Source: Gymnorhina tibicen (lineage: Eukaryota > Chordata > Aves > Passeriformes > Artamidae). From it: a stretch of DNA of 64,000 nucleotides. Below the pieces are notes generated by a model. It saw only the letters and a list, made by a program, of their open reading frames with translations, searched no databases and was not told the DNA's origin. The position numbers were made by a program, and so were the translations under genes. The first letter of the stretch is position 1. Each line of letters starts with the position of its first letter. Below are positions 32,101-38,918 of the stretch, in pieces. The stretch covers positions 405,341-469,340 of the forward strand of contig VXAZ01003272.1 in NCBI GenBank assembly GCA_013399875.1. Reading direction: 5' to 3'.

Positions 32101-34033
32101 AAAAGACCAAAGAGAGCTCCGAGTACTTGAAATACCTGACGCAGCAAGCGGTCGCTCTGCAGCGCACAATGAACGAGATCTACAAGAACGGCTCCAATGC
32201 CAACATCATGCCACTGAAGGTAACCCGGAGCACTGGGGAGCGTGCTGTGCCCGCAGCAAGTTGTGTCCAGCTGCTCCTGAGGGACAGGGACGGTCGGGAG
32301 GGGATAGCGGTTGTGCCAGAAGTCCCTGCCAGGGCAGTGGCTCAGACACAGCGTGGTGTCATCGGTGTGGATGGAGCACAGCGTTGCAGGGTGCCTGGGG
32401 AAGCAGCGGGGTACAGAGACAGCTCCTGGGGTGAGAGCCTGGCACACCTCCACACAACCCTGCCCTGCTGCTGACTCACTGCCAGGGGGCAGGTTGCTCA
32501 ACCCAGAAGTACTTCAGTTTCCTCATCCTCAAAAATGCTGTCATCTTTTACCAGGTGCTTTGTTCTCCTTCCAGGGATGATGTGGTTGGGGAGGCTGGGC
32601 GGGAAGCGCAGAGGGGTTGTCTTACCTTACATGGAGCAGGAATGACTGGCCCTCCTGGGCCAAACCCAGCTGCTCCTGCCTGCCTCCACACCTGGCAGAG
32701 CACCCGGTCTGAGCGATGGGTGCTCTCCCTGCCAGGCTGTACCCCAGCAGATTGGGAAAGAGGGTTCTAGCTGCAAGGAGGACGGAGTGGGACAGTGCTC
32801 TCTGCGTGGGTGTTCTCCCTGTGGAGAACTGGCAACAGACCTGAGGGGTTCATGGCAATGAAGGGAGCACAAGGACCTTGAACCAAGTAAATGAAAAGTC
32901 CAGGGAATTGGGGCCAGTGAAGAGGCTCAGACCCATAAAAACAGCACTAAAGGATTTACCCTTGTTACAATACTTGAAGGAGGGTAGAAAACCCATTTTG
33001 GAACTGGCACCATGATGTATTTAACTGAAGTCCTGCAGGATTCAGCAGGAGGTTCCCTTAGGGACTGGTGGGGAGCTCTAGCTGGTGCTTTCCAGCTTAT
33101 GGATATACAGAGGTAGATAATGCAAATGATGCCATTTTCTCAACCATTGGTAAATGGATGTGCTTAGCACTTCAGAGTCCTCTGTAGGTTCTGACTCCTA
33201 AAACTTCTTTTCCCTTGCAATGTAGTTCACAGCTCCCAGTATGGCCAGTGTCCTGGAGCAGCTGAACATTATCAATGGAATTCTCTTCATTCCACTAAGG
33301 TACAGTGATCTTCTGGGTTATGCCTTTAGAAATCAAGTCTGTATTGTCTTAGTTCGCAAGAGAGCAGAAACCAGCTCCCCAGGATGTGTTTGTTTTAGCC
33401 AAGATCCCAATTCAGGCCCTGATTAGCATCATCAAGCCACTACAAACAGCAGGACTTTTAGATTCTTTTTTTTTTAATTATTATGAATTGTCTTTTAAAC
33501 TCCTAGTTGAAAATTTGATTGGGATGATGGTGGAAATAGATGATCTGAGCCAAGACTCTGTTGTTCTAAGGCTGTAAATAATCAATGGTGGTAAAAATGC
33601 AGCAGCAGCAGCAGCTGGAGGCTGCCTGGCCATCATTGAGATGAACCCCCTGCTCTGCCCCAGCCCCACAAAGGGAGCAGATCCTGGTGCCTCTTTTTTC
33701 AAACCCAACCAGCAAAGTGGGCCCTGGCCATGCTCAGGCATGGCTGAGCTGTGGGGGAGGGAGGTGCAAGGAGTGTTCCCTCCGTTGAACACAACCTTGT
33801 CCTGGTGCTTCACCGATCCCACAGCCAGTCTAATGTCTGCTCCCCGTCCTGCTTTCCCCTTCAGCCAAAAAGACTTGGAGAACCTTAAAGCCGAGGTGCA
33901 GCGACGCCAGCAGCTCCAGGAAAGCATGAAAAGTGGGGAACAGCTGGAAGCAGAGGACAAAGCTGTGGAGGAGAAAGAGGCTGAGCCGAGCATGCCTTCC
34001 GCTGCCATCCCCTTAACACAGAGCTCTGCTTAA
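10976..34033 (+). CDS. CLUH: CLUH, clustered mitochondria protein homolog (25 coding exons, one region falsely duplicated)
   Basis: CLUH is a cytosolic RNA-binding protein that binds nuclear-encoded mitochondrial mRNAs and is needed for normal mitochondrial distribution and metabolism. Exons: 10976-11149, 12646-12817, 12979-13122, 13331-13458, 14092-14246, 15062-15187, 16581-16728, 17439-17531, 17778-18472, 19537-19754, 22343-22447, 23231-23331, 24738-24890, 25511-25573, 26256-26500, 27284-27368, 27849-28002, 28303-28442, 28548-28628, 29229-29354, 29803-29924, 31172-31265, 32085-32219, 33226-33299, 33865-34033. They sum to 3,900 nt, 1,299 residues; human CLUH is about 1,309. All junctions keep phase and all introns are GT-AG except a GC donor after 12817. 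Domain order: acidic N-terminus, ubiquitin-like CLU_N (about 35-130), GSKIP-type region (about 205-300), CLU domain (about 330-575), acidic linker, central eIF3-p135-like region (about 690-900), TPR repeats (about 975-1200). The exact start is uncertain: the frame stays open upstream of 10976 to the acceptor at 10952. Confidence 0.95.
11150..12645 (+). other. CLUH: CLUH intron after coding exon 1
   Basis: GT-AG intron of 1.5 kb. I see no exon or clear repeat in it. Several long minus-strand open frames run through 10819-11590 but overlap the coding exon antisense and look like shadows. Confidence 0.85.
12646..12817 (+). CDS. CLUH: CLUH coding exon 2 (CLU_N domain), GC donor
   Basis: Encodes residues 58-115, including [19 protein letters not shown] and [11 protein letters not shown], nearly identical to human CLUH. 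It forms most of the ubiquitin-like N-terminal domain. The exon must end at 12817 to give the conserved VVEEPY junction with the next exon, which makes the intron start with GC (gcaagt), a rare but valid donor. A GT donor at 12848 would add 30 bases in frame. Confidence 0.92.
12979..13122 (+). CDS. CLUH: CLUH coding exon 3
   Basis: Residues 116-163, carrying [18 protein letters not shown] and [19 protein letters not shown], as in human CLUH with one or two conservative changes. It closes the CLU_N region. Phase 1 at both ends; acceptor tcatcag, donor gtacgg. Confidence 0.94.
13331..13458 (+). CDS. CLUH: CLUH coding exon 4
   Basis: Residues 164-206. Begins with the basic stretch SGKRKKKG, then [13 protein letters not shown] and LQPQNRDWK, a linker conserved between bird and human. 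Acceptor ttccag, donor gtagag, ends in phase 0. Confidence 0.93.
14092..14246 (+). CDS. CLUH: CLUH coding exon 5 (GSKIP-type region)
   Basis: Residues 207-258, starting [19 protein letters not shown] and continuing through [19 protein letters not shown]. This is the GSKIP-like (formerly DUF727) segment found between CLU_N and CLU. Ends in phase 2 at gtgagt, completing a Gln with the first base of the next exon. Confidence 0.94.
14247..15061 (+). other. CLUH: CLUH intron after coding exon 5
   Basis: GT-AG intron with T-rich runs (about 14321-14340 and 14624-14648) and a long pyrimidine tract before the acceptor. No exon seen. Confidence 0.85.
15062..15187 (+). CDS. CLUH: CLUH coding exon 6 (GSKIP-type region)
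   Basis: Residues 258-300: [20 protein letters not shown] followed by a Lys-rich helix ending LQKKR. Closely matches human CLUH. Starts after a long pyrimidine tract and ends in phase 2 at gtagca. Confidence 0.94.
15188..16580 (+). other. CLUH: CLUH intron after coding exon 6
   Basis: GT-AG intron of 1.4 kb. The open frames in it have no recognisable product, and I see no repeat family in it. Confidence 0.85.
16581..16728 (+). CDS. CLUH: CLUH coding exon 7
   Basis: Residues 300-349, including [20 protein letters not shown] and [17 protein letters not shown], essentially invariant between bird and human. It leads into the CLU domain. Acceptor aactag, donor gtactg, ends phase 0. Confidence 0.95.
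17439..17531 (+). CDS. CLUH: CLUH coding exon 8 (start of CLU domain)
   Basis: Residues 350-380, [18 protein letters not shown] then [13 protein letters not shown], identical in type to human CLUH. Phase 0 at both ends; acceptor tttcag, donor gtaact. Confidence 0.95.
17778..18472 (+). CDS. CLUH: CLUH coding exon 9 (core of CLU domain, largest exon)
   Basis: 695 nt, residues 381-612. It holds the bulk of the CLU domain: [59 protein letters not shown] and [17 protein letters not shown]. This is the most conserved part of the protein. Its last 594 bases (17879-18472) are repeated without change at 19895-20488 as part of the false duplication. Confidence 0.96.
18473..19536 (+). other. CLUH: CLUH intron after coding exon 9
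   Basis: GT-AG intron, wholly included in the duplicated unit and repeated at 20489-21552. Open frames on both strands recur in the two copies only because the DNA is repeated. No exon seen. Confidence 0.85.
19537..19754 (+). CDS. CLUH: CLUH coding exon 10 (end of CLU domain and acidic linker)
   Basis: Residues 612-684: [18 protein letters not shown], then a poorly conserved acidic, Ser/Gly-rich linker ending [14 protein letters not shown]. Starts phase 2, ends phase 1. An identical copy lies at 21553-21770; one of the two is surplus. Confidence 0.92.
19894..19894. other. Single N, contig join
   Basis: The only ambiguous base I noticed. It lies exactly at the boundary between the two copies of the 2,016-base repeat, which is what a scaffolder leaves when overlapping contigs are not merged. 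Confidence 0.9.
19895..20488 (+). pseudogene. CLUH: Partial duplicate of CLUH coding exon 9 (artefactual copy)
   Basis: Repeats the last 594 bases of the exon at 17778-18472 without coding change, but lacks its first 101 bases and its splice acceptor. It ends with the same donor. It cannot be spliced as an exon and would be a misleading fragment in gene prediction. Confidence 0.9.
21553..21770 (+). pseudogene. CLUH: Duplicate of CLUH coding exon 10 (one copy is artefactual)
   Basis: Identical to 19537-19754 with both splice sites intact. Either copy can serve in the true transcript (9-10-11), but using both in series breaks the frame, because the exon ends in phase 1 and begins in phase 2. 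Confidence 0.9.
21771..22342 (+). other. CLUH: CLUH intron before coding exon 11
   Basis: Unique sequence resumes after 21909. The intron ends with acceptor gctccag at 22342. No exon seen. Confidence 0.8.
22343..22447 (+). CDS. CLUH: CLUH coding exon 11
   Basis: Residues 685-719: [19 protein letters not shown] and [13 protein letters not shown]. The linker-to-central-region boundary is conserved with human CLUH. Starts and ends with phase 1 introns; donor gtacgt. Confidence 0.94.
22448..23230 (+). other. CLUH: CLUH intron after coding exon 11
   Basis: GT-AG intron; nothing recognisable beyond intronic sequence and a pyrimidine-rich 3' end. Confidence 0.8.
23231..23331 (+). CDS. CLUH: CLUH coding exon 12
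   Basis: Residues 720-753: [20 protein letters not shown] and [13 protein letters not shown]. Start of the central, eIF3-p135-like region. Acceptor tcccag, donor gtgagg, phase 0 at the end. Confidence 0.93.
23332..24737 (+). other. CLUH: CLUH intron after coding exon 12
   Basis: GT-AG intron of 1.4 kb with a poly-T run near 24660-24678. No exon or known repeat recognised. Confidence 0.8.
24738..24890 (+). CDS. CLUH: CLUH coding exon 13
   Basis: Residues 754-804: [20 protein letters not shown], then [11 protein letters not shown], a hallmark of the central CLU region. The stretch [16 protein letters not shown] is more diverged from human. Phase 0 at both ends. Confidence 0.94.
24891..25510 (+). 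other. CLUH: CLUH intron after coding exon 13
   Basis: GT-AG intron; no exon seen. Confidence 0.8.
25511..25573 (+). CDS. CLUH: CLUH coding exon 14 (63-base micro-exon)
   Basis: Residues 805-825, beginning [20 protein letters not shown], matching human CLUH with one change. Too short for ORF calling but bounded by gggtag and gtatga, phase 0. Confidence 0.94.
25574..26255 (+). other. CLUH: CLUH intron after coding exon 14
   Basis: GT-AG intron; a minus-strand open frame at 25846-26130 has no recognisable product. No exon seen. Confidence 0.8.
26256..26500 (+). CDS. CLUH: CLUH coding exon 15
   Basis: Residues 826-907: [20 protein letters not shown], then a basic cluster [13 protein letters not shown] that is also basic in human, then [18 protein letters not shown]. 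The basic cluster could bind RNA or act as a localisation signal (inference). Ends phase 2 at gtaagt. Confidence 0.95.
26501..27283 (+). other. CLUH: CLUH intron after coding exon 15
   Basis: GT-AG intron, A/G-rich in the middle. No exon seen. Confidence 0.8.
27284..27368 (+). CDS. CLUH: CLUH coding exon 16
   Basis: Residues 907-935: [20 protein letters not shown] then ISLKTGVQ. Human has the same frame with moderate change. Acceptor ctgcag, donor gtaaga. Confidence 0.94.
27369..27848 (+). other. CLUH: CLUH intron after coding exon 16
   Basis: GT-AG intron; no exon seen. Confidence 0.8.
27849..28002 (+). CDS. CLUH: CLUH coding exon 17
   Basis: Residues 936-986: [20 protein letters not shown] and [20 protein letters not shown]. 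Leads into the TPR array. Ends phase 1 at gtacag. Confidence 0.95.
28303..28442 (+). CDS. CLUH: CLUH coding exon 18 (TPR region)
   Basis: Residues 987-1033: [20 protein letters not shown] and [17 protein letters not shown], the first helical pairs of the TPR array, which mediates protein contacts. Ends phase 0 at gtaagc. Confidence 0.95.
28548..28628 (+). CDS. CLUH: CLUH coding exon 19 (TPR region)
   Basis: Residues 1034-1060: [20 protein letters not shown] then PNTIQEY, a typical TPR (A-x-E-x2-LG-x2-HP) ending. Phase 0 at both ends. Confidence 0.95.
28629..29228 (+). other. CLUH: CLUH intron after coding exon 19
   Basis: GT-AG intron; no exon seen. Confidence 0.8.
29229..29354 (+). CDS. 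CLUH: CLUH coding exon 20 (TPR region)
   Basis: Residues 1061-1102: [20 protein letters not shown] then [12 protein letters not shown], another TPR repeat. Acceptor cctag, donor gtaagt, phase 0. Confidence 0.95.
29355..29802 (+). other. CLUH: CLUH intron after coding exon 20
   Basis: GT-AG intron; no exon seen. Confidence 0.8.
29803..29924 (+). CDS. CLUH: CLUH coding exon 21 (TPR region)
   Basis: Residues 1103-1143: [20 protein letters not shown] then [11 protein letters not shown], a TPR repeat. Ends phase 2 at gtgagg. Confidence 0.95.
29925..31171 (+). other. CLUH: CLUH intron after coding exon 21
   Basis: GT-AG intron of 1.25 kb. The open frames in it on either strand lack recognisable products. 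Confidence 0.8.
31172..31265 (+). CDS. CLUH: CLUH coding exon 22 (TPR region)
   Basis: Residues 1143-1174: [20 protein letters not shown] then [11 protein letters not shown], a TPR repeat closely matching human. Acceptor cctcag, donor gtgatg. Confidence 0.95.
31266..32084 (+). other. CLUH: CLUH intron after coding exon 22, with minisatellite
   Basis: GT-AG intron that contains the degenerate repeat at 31731-31866 and a T-run before the acceptor. No exon seen. Confidence 0.8.
31731..31866. repeat. Degenerate minisatellite in CLUH intron
   Basis: The phrase cccagtgc(a/g)gg(g/a)aatgc recurs at 31731, 31773 and 31845, and ggaatgctgct-c/t-ctggaag-type blocks recur between them. Spacing is irregular (42 and 72 bases), so it is an imperfect tandem array. 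Confidence 0.75.
32085..32219 (+). CDS. CLUH: CLUH coding exon 23
   Basis: Residues 1175-1219: [20 protein letters not shown] then [17 protein letters not shown]. This ends the TPR array. Human reads GEDHEK, so the bird has a His for Asp. Phase 0 at both ends. Confidence 0.95.
32220..33225 (+). other. CLUH: CLUH intron after coding exon 23
   Basis: GT-AG intron of 1.0 kb. A CTCF-like core (ccagggggcag, 32484-32494) is present but matches the consensus poorly in its flanks. No exon seen. Confidence 0.75.
33226..33299 (+). CDS. CLUH: CLUH coding exon 24
   Basis: Residues 1220-1244: [20 protein letters not shown] then FIPL. Nearly identical to human. Acceptor tgtag, donor gtacag, ends phase 2. 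Confidence 0.95.
33300..33864 (+). other. CLUH: CLUH last intron
   Basis: GT-AG intron with a short T run and a (gca)5-like stretch near 33600. Splicing rejoins the conserved [12 protein letters not shown]. Confidence 0.8.
33865..34033 (+). CDS. CLUH: CLUH coding exon 25 (C-terminus and stop)
   Basis: Residues 1244-1299: [20 protein letters not shown], then a diverged Glu/Lys-rich tail rich in Ala and Pro, and a TAA stop at 34031-34033. The C-terminal tail is also poorly conserved in human. Confidence 0.94.
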
Positions 34034-34048
34034 CGTGTACCTCGCTTT

Positions 34049-34064
34049 AAAAAAAAAAAAAAAA
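34049..34064. repeat. A16 homopolymer in CLUH 3' UTR
   Basis: Sixteen consecutive A residues beginning 15 bases after the stop codon. Confidence 0.95.
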
Positions 34065-34700
34065 GTTTAAACCACCCTTTTCTGAATCTGGCCCAGGGCC
34101 TTGGCCGCCCTTGGAGCAGCTCCTCCTTTTTGACAATGTTATTGCACTGGTACAATTAATACACAATGCAAAGAACTAATCTGAGCAATGTAATCTGTCT
34201 GCCCGAGCTTGTGTCTGCCACGCGAGGGGAAGTGGCCGGAGGCAGCACAGACCCGTCCTGGTGCGGGGCCCTCCTGCCGTGTGTGTGTCCGTGTCGTGTG
34301 TGTGCGCAGCAGTTATTTCTACTTTGTACATATGAATTCCAAATGAACTGTCTGGAGGAATGTAACATTTCTCAGGTCATTTTTATGTTGACTAAGGACA
34401 CTGCTTTGCTAAACCAGTACAGAACCAGCCCCATCACTGCTCCGCGTTCTTGTAAAACGTGGATTCCAAGCCAAAAGATTGATTTCCCCCCAGTCACTAT
34501 TCAAGATTGTGCTAAGAACAGCCATATTTGTGTTGCTCAGATGACTGAAGCCCGTGACATGTGGAAGTGGGGGATGTACAGCATTTTCTACATCAGGATA
34601 TAGCCATGGGATTCCTTTAACCATTTTTTTCTATGTTTGGTTGGCAGTTTGGCAATTCAGTGGGGTTTTGTAACATTCACATTCTAATTTTCAAGGTAAA

Positions 34701-34757
34701 GATATAGATAGATATATATATATATAGATATATATATATAGATATATATATATGATA
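34701..34757. repeat. (TA)n/(GATA)n microsatellite in CLUH 3' UTR
   Basis: About 57 bases of alternating TA with interspersed GATA units. Likely to vary in length between individuals. Confidence 0.95.
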
Positions 34758-35084
34758 TTCACCGTTCCACCTCTGCTCTGCTTGCAGCTGAGTAACTTGG
34801 GATACTGTATCCAAAGAGTGAGGGCTTGATCTTTAAAAAAGCGCACAAACTTCCATTGCAGTGGAAACCCCAGTGCCTCGGAGAGGTGGGAATGCAGCAA
34901 ATGAGGGCTGAGCTAAGGAGAGTGAGGAGGGAATCACAGCCCTATTTAAGGGGGGGAGAGGGGAGGAAAATTCAGAACTAGAGACCTGGTGTCAATTTGC
35001 AACAGCAGCTGTGACACAGAGCTGAGGGCCCTGAACCTGATGGAATCACAACCAGAAAGTACCAGGTTTTGGGGAGGGGGTTTA

Positions 35085-35090
35085 AATAAA
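35085..35090 (+). terminator. CLUH: Poly(A) signal AATAAA, candidate for CLUH
   Basis: Canonical hexamer about 1.05 kb after the CLUH stop. Either this or the one at 35674 would end the transcript. Confidence 0.4.
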
Positions 35091-35673
35091 AACTGAAGTT
35101 CCCCCAGCACTGAAACCTCTGGCAAATACCTTCTTCTCTGGCATTTTTGCACACTGGTTTTGGGACTGGTGCTGGGAGCTGCCATTGCTGGCAATGGACG
35201 GTACTAAAGGGCAAGTGCCACTAAAGAAATCCTCCTGTCCCCTCCTCTCCCACGCACATCCAGTGGGGTTGTCGCTGTCCTCAAGCAGGTACAATGTGGC
35301 TGCTGCAGGCCCTGGGATGCCGACAGAGTTGAATGTCCTGTTTTCCGAGCAGATCAAGCTGTGGAAGAACGGTGGGCTGGCCGCAGCCACGCGCTGCCGG
35401 CGCCCAGCCTCTCCCTCCCTCGCGTTGTCTGTCATGGATCGTGCCCCGTGCTAACCCGCGCTGCTTCTGTTACTGACCCTTGGAGCCAAGTGCTGTCCCT
35501 GTGCTCTGTACCCTCGGTTTCCTGTCCGACCTTACAGGTATTTGTAACTCGGGGCTGGGCAGGGGGGGGAAGGAGGGAGCAGCCTCTGAGGTGTTGGAGG
35601 CAACAAAGCAGAGTCTTCACTGCGAATGAACTTGCTCCTATTAGAAAAATTCTGAATTTCCTGGAAAGCAATC

Positions 35674-35679
35674 AATAAA
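35674..35679 (+). terminator. CLUH: Poly(A) signal AATAAA, likely distal CLUH site
   Basis: Canonical hexamer followed within 30-50 bases by T-rich sequence (35696-35720), the usual downstream element. Confidence 0.5.
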
Positions 35680-35695
35680 TGACTACAGTGCATCT

Positions 35696-37234
35696 TTCCT
35701 ACAAGATTTTTCTTTTACTAGTGTCTTACAGTCCATTAAAAGCTTTTTAAACTCTTGCAGGTACTTTTTTGGTTTCTTTACTGTTTGGTGCAAAGTGTTG
35801 GTAGCAGCACTGGAACCACCCCTCCTGTTCCTTTGAGCCAGGAGCAGGGGGCGAGAACAGGACCGGGTGACCTGGAGGCTTTAAAACCTGTAAACCAATA
35901 CCAGAGTCACAACCCCAGCCAGAGGAGGCAGGACCCACAAGCTCTGCTGTCAGGATCCATTTGTGCTCAGGGAGAGGAGTCACTTTGCCCTCTCATCCCA
36001 GGGGCGATTGTGGGAGCAGGGACACAGCTCTGGGGATGTTGTACCCATGTGAAATGAAGCTGAAGGATGCAAGTCCTGGCTATTGAGGCTCCACAGATAA
36101 GCAGCTCACCTGACTGCATCACCCCCACACCACCAACCCAAACCCCTGCCTGTGTCACCTCACACTCAACCCGGCCACTGAGAAATGGATCGGTGCCCAT
36201 CAGTGCTGTATCGGGACTGGAAACAGCTGGTCCCAACCACTCTCACACCTACAGAGCTGCTGTCAGCGCAGCGCTTACTGCATGAGCAACAACTCACTGA
36301 GCTAAGGGCAGAAATTAAACTCAACTGCTCATACTGTTCTTGGCAACTCACACCTGAACCTGCCTTGCGCTCCCTGTGAGAAACTCACTGCTTGTGGACA
36401 TACGAGGCTTTCCTTTCAGCCCTGACCCCAAAAACCGCCTCTGTGCCGCCCTGTCACCCCAGCTGGGATAGCCCTGGCAGAGCCCAGATTCAGGTTTTTT
36501 TTCCAAATGCAAGTGGGTCTTCCTCCAAATGTCCATCCTGGGTCTGTTCCCACTGCCAAGTACCACCCTACCAGCTGCTTCCACAGACCTCAGCTGGCAG
36601 GAGTGCCCCTTCATTCTCTCCCCACATCAAGCTCAAGGGCACATCCGTGCTCTTCCCTTAGGATGATGTGCCCATTCCAGTTCTGGCCATCTCTAAACAG
36701 TTCTCAAGGCAATTAGGGCCAAATCACAGGGAAAAATCAAACCAAAGCATGCATCAGGCGCAAGACCCTAATACCAGAACAGATGTTGCCAGAACCACCC
36801 AGTGCCTCGGCTTTCCCCTGTTCTGCCTCAAAGCCAAGAGCGATTGCTCCAAGGACTCACGGCCGCGCTCAACCCCCACCCTCAACAGCTCCGAACACCG
36901 AGTGAGGAGCAGTGAAAGGCAGCTCCCGTCAGGGCTCCGGTAAAGAGAGCGTCAAGGTAAGGGAAAAATCCAACCAAACCCAACCCAACCAGGGGAGGCC
37001 TGTGCCGGGTGCAGGGACGTGGCTCTCCTGCCCACATGTGAGCCCAGCTTAGCCCACCAGAGCATTTCCTGCAGCACCTCATTGTACCAATCAACCAACA
37101 AAACCTCTCACTACTCCAGCTGCCGTGAACCACCTCAAAACCACTTCCTGCTGCCTCAGGTGAGCACAAGTTAAATTAAAATCAGAGCAAGGGCAAAGCA
37201 AGTGGGAGCAAAATCTGAGGGTTAAACACCAATA
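35696..37234. other. Intergenic spacer between convergent CLUH and PAFAH1B1
   Basis: No exon, RNA gene or clear repeat recognised. Both flanking transcripts end toward this segment. Confidence 0.6.
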
Positions 37235-37251
37235 GCTTTTTTCAAAATAGT

Positions 37252-37257
37252 TTTAAT
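37252..37257 (-). terminator. PAFAH1B1: Poly(A) signal ATTAAA, likely distal PAFAH1B1 site
   Basis: On the minus strand the hexamer ATTAAA is followed by A- and T-rich sequence, placing cleavage near 37230-37240. It would give a 3' UTR of about 3.5 kb, in line with the long LIS1 messages known in vertebrates. Confidence 0.45.
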
Positions 37258-38912
37258 TCTTGCATCCAAGGAAACAAAACCACATCTAGTTTTATATGCA
37301 TTTAATAGTTTACCAATTGGTACAATAAGATTTTTTTAATATGCAGAAAACATGAATAAATTTTGTTTTACACAGTCTGAGAGCAACAAATCTTACTGTA
37401 AAACACAGAGCAGTATTATATACATTCCTTTACCGATTTTAATTGTGTCAATAGCTTCAGTTAACTCCTACAGCCTGGGAACTGTTCTCTCCAATTGCAA
37501 CCTCTAACAGCGCTCGAACAAACATCTGACATTTGCCTTCATGTCGATGTCGGGATCGACTCTAAAGCATGAGGATTTTGCTAACTTCTCTTCAGAATGA
37601 ACTCGGGGAAGCCTGAGGGACAGGCAGGACAGAAAGCAGCTACTTACATGACACAGTGGAAAGATAAAAAGGCCAGTTAAACGCCAGTTGTGACTTGCAA
37701 ATCCAACGCGACCCCCCCGCTCCCCCCCGTCCATCCCACCCCTCTATGCACGTGCTCTTGCTACAGGACTCTCGGTATTGATTTAATACACGGACGTTAT
37801 ATACAGCTGGACACAACAGCTCACTCCAAGGGCGCTTCTCCTTCACTCAACTCAGCATTTGCAATATTCAAATCATTAAAGGATTACCAAGCCACCACTG
37901 TCTACAAAAACAAAGTATTTTTCCTTTAAACAGCTCTCAGGGGAGTCAGGAGTTGTCTAAGAGTGATTTCTCAGGCAGCTCACATGGACAGGAAGAGGCA
38001 GAGGAGAGGCAGGGACCCCATGCCCACAGTCCCCACTCACTACCAACCAGGGGTTGTTTTCCTTTTCCTCAGTGCCCCGGGCACACATTGGTCACACCAT
38101 ACACAAAAGCAGGACGGGTTTGTTTCAGCTTCCGAAGTGCAAGATGGTATAAAATGTCAACTTCCAGCCTCTATCTAAACCACAACGAATGTTGCACTTT
38201 CTGGCCCGTGGGGCATGGCCCAGGCTAGGCTAAGCCCAGGGATCTGCAGTGGCTCTGGTAACAGGCCAGAGCTCGGTCTGGCAAGTGCTGCCAGTTTCAG
38301 CCAGGAAGTGCCAAAGCAGCAGCAAACCTCTCAACCCCTCCAATATGTTTAGTTCATTATTGACCCAGTAACCTCATTGTTGCAGTTCTGATCACAGCAA
38401 AGGCACAGCACGAGCTGACAAACAGTGGGGACAGTTCCACAGCACGTCCCAGAGTGTCCCCCTCACTCCCACGCCTGTGGTGTGGCTCCCTTCCAACCAG
38501 GGCTTCAGCTTTGGTCCAGTCGGGACCATCCCTGAGATCATTCCCTGCTGCCCCAGCAGGCTCACTCTGCACAGCAGCAGTGTGCAGTCTCACACAGCAG
38601 TGACGCTGCTGCCAGCACTGGGGCTGGGTGTCCTGGTAAATGCTTCTTTGCTACAGGGAAAAAATGCAGTAGACAACTTCCACAGCACAGGTACCTTTAA
38701 TTTCTCATTCAGGTTTGAGTTATGTACATGAGGGTGGTTTACTTTAGACTTAAATAAAGTTTCTAGGTCCTACCAGGAATTAAACAGATGTTATTATACA
38801 GTTGCAGATGCACGGAGGGATTTAAGATGCACTACTTGTGTATCTGGAATTCTCCAATAGGACAAAAAGCAGCAAATTTTTCCAGTCCAAGCAGCTAACG
38901 AACAAAACAGAC

Positions 38913-38918
38913 TTTATT
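38913..38918 (-). terminator. PAFAH1B1: Internal poly(A) signal in PAFAH1B1 3' UTR
   Basis: AATAAA on the minus strand, giving a possible 3' UTR of about 1.8 kb. Confidence 0.3.

Larger units (their letters stand above)
34034..35695 (+). other. CLUH: CLUH 3' UTR
   Basis: Runs from the stop to about 20 bases past the last AATAAA. It includes an A16 run just after the stop (34049-34064) and an AT microsatellite (34701-34757). The exact cleavage site is unknown; an earlier AATAAA lies at 35085, and a shorter transcript is possible. Confidence 0.55.

Noticed and set aside
32484..32494. Third CTCF-like core in a CLUH intron
   Set aside because: The core fits but three of fifteen consensus positions fail, so I do not call it.
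31701..32501. Minus-strand open frame of 266 codons
   Set aside because: Covers the CLUH intron minisatellite and is antisense to coding exon 23; its repeated Gln/Ser/His phrases come from the DNA repeat.
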